Assembly (NCBI GenBank): GCA_947628745.1
Contig: CANRBB010000003.1
Location: 1 to 44,370, forward strand
Direction: 5' to 3'
Origin: an uncultured Bacilli bacterium
GTDB taxonomy: Bacteria > Bacillota_I > Bacilli_A > RF39 > UBA660
Length of the DNA: 44,370 nucleotides
A program made the position numbers and the translations under genes. Shown here piece after piece: positions 41,229 to 44,370 of this stretch (positions within the stretch are counted from its first letter, which is position 1; every line of letters begins with the position of its first letter). The notes below the pieces were generated by a model, which saw nothing but the letters and a program-made list of their open reading frames with translations, had not been told where the DNA came from and searched no databases.

Positions 41229-41885
41229 ATGTACACGATATGTCTAGTTGAAGATGAAAAAAATCTTTCTGATATAGTAAAAGTATATCTAGAAAAGGCT
41301 AACTACAAAGTAATAACTTTCTACAAAGGAGAAGATGCCATCGATTATATTGGCAACAACGTAGATATCTGGATTCTAGATATTATGTTAGCTGATGATG
41401 TTAGCGGATACGATATCATTAAAAAAATAAGAGCACAAGACCAAAGTGTACCCGTTATATTTACATCAGCAAGAGATCAAGAAATAGATAAAATATTAGG
41501 ACTTGAACTAGGAAGCGATGACTATATTACAAAACCCTATTCCAGTAAAGAACTTGTTTTAAGAGTAAATAATATTATTAAAAGAGTTTATAAAAATGAT
41601 GAAAATAAGATAAAGTATGCTTGTTATGAAATAGACTTAGAAAAAAGAACTATTTCCAAAGATAATAAAGAATTAAAGCTTACTACACTAGAATTTAATT
41701 TGCTTGTCTTATTATTACAAAATATTAACAAAGGTTTTTCCAGAGATGAAATTCTTAACCAAATATGGGGAGATGATTATTTTGGAACAGATCGCGTTGT
41801 CGACGATTTAATACGAAGGTTAAGAAAGAAAATGCCTAAATTAAATATCAATGCTATTTATGGATACGGATACAGATTATCATGA
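41229..41885 (+). CDS. OmpR/PhoB-family response regulator
   Basis: ICLVEDEKNLSDI, VDIWILDIMLADDVSGYDII, TKPYSSKELVLRV, winged-helix WGDDYFGTDRVVDDLIRRLRKK. Confidence 0.95.
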   Translation: MYTICLVEDEKNLSDIVKVYLEKANYKVITFYKGEDAIDYIGNNVDIWILDIMLADDVSGYDIIKKIRAQDQSVPVIFTSARDQEIDKILGLELGSDDYITKPYSSKELVLRVNNIIKRVYKNDENKIKYACYEIDLEKRTISKDNKELKLTTLEFNLLVLLLQNINKGFSRDEILNQIWGDDYFGTDRVVDDLIRRLRKKMPKLNINAIYGYGYRLS

Positions 41886-43159
41886 CAACCCAAAAACAAA
41901 CTCTCGGTAAACAATTAATTTTAATCATTATCTTAGTTTTCTCAATTGCCTTTATCTGCTTAGGCGTAGTTCTTCCCAAGACACTAATTCCTTTAGCAGA
42001 AAATAATGTTTACAATTATCTTAGTGAACCACTAAAACTTATGCAATCAAACTTTGATAAAGATTTTAAATCGTCAGAAATAGCATATTTATACATCATT
42101 AATGATGTAATATCTCAAAGTGATAACCTAGAAGAAGTAATGGGTTTTGATAAACCCCTTATCATACTTGCCAAAACGAAAGACCACACCTACGGCAAAT
42201 TTACTTATAAACATCACATATACTATTATTATACTGTGAAAACTGCTCAAGTCACCAAAATAGCTTTAACGAATGATAATTATATCAATAAAACAAAAAA
42301 AGAAATATTAAATGCAATTTTACCAATAGTTTTAGGAACTCTTTTCCTCGTAGGACTAATCTTAGTTATTTGGAGTTCTATTATAATATATAAAGTAGAC
42401 AAACTAAAAGCTAAAATAGATAATATTGACAATCCTAAGTATAATCATAAAATAGATTTTAAAGCGGATGATGAATTAAGATCTTTAGAATATGCCATAG
42501 AAGATATGCGTATATCTATAAAAAACCAAGAAGAATATCGCAATCAAATGTATCAAAATATATCACATGATTTTAAAACACCTCTTACTGTCATAAAATC
42601 ATATATAGAAGCTGTTCACGATGAAGTAGAAGACAAAAACAAAGCTTTACAAATAATAGAGGAACAGACCGAAAAATTAGAAACTAAAGTACACTCACTT
42701 CTTTACTTAAATAAATTAGATTATCTTAAAGATAGTAAAATAGAAATTGTAAAGGTAGATATGGAAAAGATTCTAAATGATGAAATAGAAAAATTTAAAT
42801 GGAAAAGAAAGGATATAAGCTTCATTTTAGAATATGATCATAAATCTATGTTTTATGGAACAGTAGAACACTGGGAAACTATTTTAGATAATCTTCTAAA
42901 TAACTTTATGCGATATGCAAATACTACTATTAAGATTACTGTAAAACAAAATAAGTTAATTCTATTTAATGATGGATCAAATATTGATAATGATTTACTT
43001 GAAGGAATTTTTACTCCTTTCCGTAAAGGAATCAAAGGCGAATTTGGTCTAGGTCTATCTATTGTAAAAAAGACTTTATCAATACTTGGATATAATATTT
43101 CTATAAAAAATGAGAAGAAAGGAGTTTCTTTCATAATAATTAGGAACCAAAGTAAATAG
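41882..43159 (+). CDS. Sensor histidine kinase
   Basis: NISHDFKTPLTVIKSYIEAV H-box, ILDNLLNNFMRYA N-box, GEFGLGLSIVKKTLSILG G-box; 4-nt overlap with regulator gene. Confidence 0.95.
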   Translation: MTTQKQTLGKQLILIIILVFSIAFICLGVVLPKTLIPLAENNVYNYLSEPLKLMQSNFDKDFKSSEIAYLYIINDVISQSDNLEEVMGFDKPLIILAKTKDHTYGKFTYKHHIYYYYTVKTAQVTKIALTNDNYINKTKKEILNAILPIVLGTLFLVGLILVIWSSIIIYKVDKLKAKIDNIDNPKYNHKIDFKADDELRSLEYAIEDMRISIKNQEEYRNQMYQNISHDFKTPLTVIKSYIEAVHDEVEDKNKALQIIEEQTEKLETKVHSLLYLNKLDYLKDSKIEIVKVDMEKILNDEIEKFKWKRKDISFILEYDHKSMFYGTVEHWETILDNLLNNFMRYANTTIKITVKQNKLILFNDGSNIDNDLLEGIFTPFRKGIKGEFGLGLSIVKKTLSILGYNISIKNEKKGVSFIIIRNQSK

Positions 43160-43172
43160 TTGGTTTCTTTTT
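43145..43172 (+). terminator. Terminator after histidine kinase gene
   Basis: AACCAA...TTGGTT followed by TCTTTTTT; overlaps the CDS end. Confidence 0.6.
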
Positions 43173-43205
43173 TCTATTATTGCCGATAATATAAATGGTG
43201 ATAAA

Positions 43206-43994
43206 ATGAAAATACTAATAACAGGAGCTACCTCTGGTATTGCTTATGATACTGCTTTAGAACTTGCCAAACGTGGACATATTATTTATTTATGTTGTCA
43301 TCATCATGAAGAAAAAGAAAATATTATAGCTAAAATAAAACCTTACAATACCAATATTTTTGTTTATAAAGTTGATGTCGTAAATGATGATGATTTAAAA
43401 ATATTAGATACTCTTGAGTATGATATAATTTGGTCACATGCTGGTATTGGGTTAGGTGGAGCACTATTAGCGCTTAAAGAAAATACTCTTGAGCAAAACT
43501 TCAAGGTAAATGTTTTTCAAAATTTAAAGATAATAACTAAAGCTTATAATAATATGATAAAACGAAATATAGCGGGTAAAATATTTGTAACTAGTTCACT
43601 AGCTGGCTACCTAACATTAGAATATCTCGGCTCTTATACATCCAGTAAAATAGCGTTAAGCCAGATATGTTATACTATTCATAAAGAGTTAACTCTAACA
43701 AACAGCAATATATCCCTAACATTAATAGAACCAGGCGCCTATCATACTGGTTTTAATCAAGTAATGATTGATAATAAATTCAAGTATTCAACCGATAATA
43801 ATATTTTTAAAGAGTATCAAGAAGAAGTGACTACCAAACAGCACAACTTATTTAATCTTATTGAAAAGAAGAATTACCATGACCTTATAACAGCTATCAT
43901 AAAAGAAATGGAAAAAGAAAAACCAAAGTTTAGAATTAGAAAGCCTTTAATTCAAAGCATTATGACAAAATTATATCTACTTATTTTTAGATAA
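43206..43994 (+). CDS. Short-chain dehydrogenase/reductase
   Basis: KILITGATSGIAYDTALELAKRGH, FVTSSLAGYLTLEYLGSYTSSKIALSQI (S-Y-K). Confidence 0.93.
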   Translation: MKILITGATSGIAYDTALELAKRGHIIYLCCHHHEEKENIIAKIKPYNTNIFVYKVDVVNDDDLKILDTLEYDIIWSHAGIGLGGALLALKENTLEQNFKVNVFQNLKIITKAYNNMIKRNIAGKIFVTSSLAGYLTLEYLGSYTSSKIALSQICYTIHKELTLTNSNISLTLIEPGAYHTGFNQVMIDNKFKYSTDNNIFKEYQEEVTTKQHNLFNLIEKKNYHDLITAIIKEMEKEKPKFRIRKPLIQSIMTKLYLLIFR

Positions 43995-44295
43995 TGCCCT
44001 AAAATTACTATTATAGTATTACAATAATAGTCCAGATAAATCAGCTATTATTTTAGATACCATATTTTCACGATATGAAAATTTTAAACATTAAGTTGAA
44101 ATTGGATAAAGGAAAAAGATTATTTCAAGTTTTAGATATGCTTACTTGTATTGATAAATATGATTATAAATATAAAAATAGAATATCTTTTACCAAATTT
44201 ATACTAAATATACTTAAAATATAAAAGTTTTTCAAAACTTAAACTTAACATAAAGTTAACCTGCATTAGCCTTGTCAGATTATGGGGATTAGCAT

Positions 44296-44370
44296 GTGAA
44301 TTTTAGGTAAAAATGTTACATAGGTTGGTAGTCAATTTTAAGTGAAAATGTTACATGTAAAATTGCACAT
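44296..44370 (+). repeat. Imperfect 25-bp direct repeats at the window edge, possible IS (IS21-like) terminus
   Basis: GTGAATTTTAGGTAAAAATGTTACA (44296-44320) and GTCAATTTTAAGTGAAAATGTTACA (44331-44355), 22/25 identical, 35-bp spacing; then TAAAATTGCACA. Confidence 0.5.

Noticed and set aside
1-44370. CRISPR arrays, tRNA and rRNA genes
   Set aside because: No regularly spaced repeats with unique spacers and no tRNA/rRNA-like segments were noticed by eye; a tRNAscan/CRISPR finder run would be needed to be certain.

Overview
AT-rich, low-GC Gram-positive type (Firmicutes/Tenericutes-like) chromosomal window with nearly all genes on the + strand. Left part (1-7 kb): housekeeping genes queH, a kinase-like protein, murC, yebC and a ruvA-ruvB-queA operon. 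Middle (about 8-38.7 kb): a large surface-polysaccharide (capsule) locus. It holds two LytR-CpsA-Psr ligases, a cpsC/cpsD/cpsB-type tyrosine phosphoregulatory module, a UbiA+HAD pair, an AlgJ/DHHW+MBOAT acetylation pair, an initiating sugar transferase, several glycosyltransferases, Wzy and Wzx, a radical SAM protein, a sulfotransferase-like protein, a nucleotidyltransferase/kinase/HAD set and two acyltransferase-3 proteins. Right part: VanZ-like protein, PRPP synthetase-like protein, a two-component system, an SDR and possible IS-end repeats. Main second-look items: (1) a DUF262 + HEPN (Rx4H) two-gene module embedded in the capsule locus, a candidate defence system; (2) a G9 tract that breaks an acyltransferase-3 gene exactly out of frame, a candidate phase-variation switch; (3) two genes whose only well-placed start codons are non-canonical (CTG for the VanZ-like gene, ATT for a 40-aa membrane peptide); (4) a UbiA/HAD pair suggesting polyprenyl-phosphate-ribose-type chemistry. 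All calls are by eye from sequence and motifs; no database search was run.
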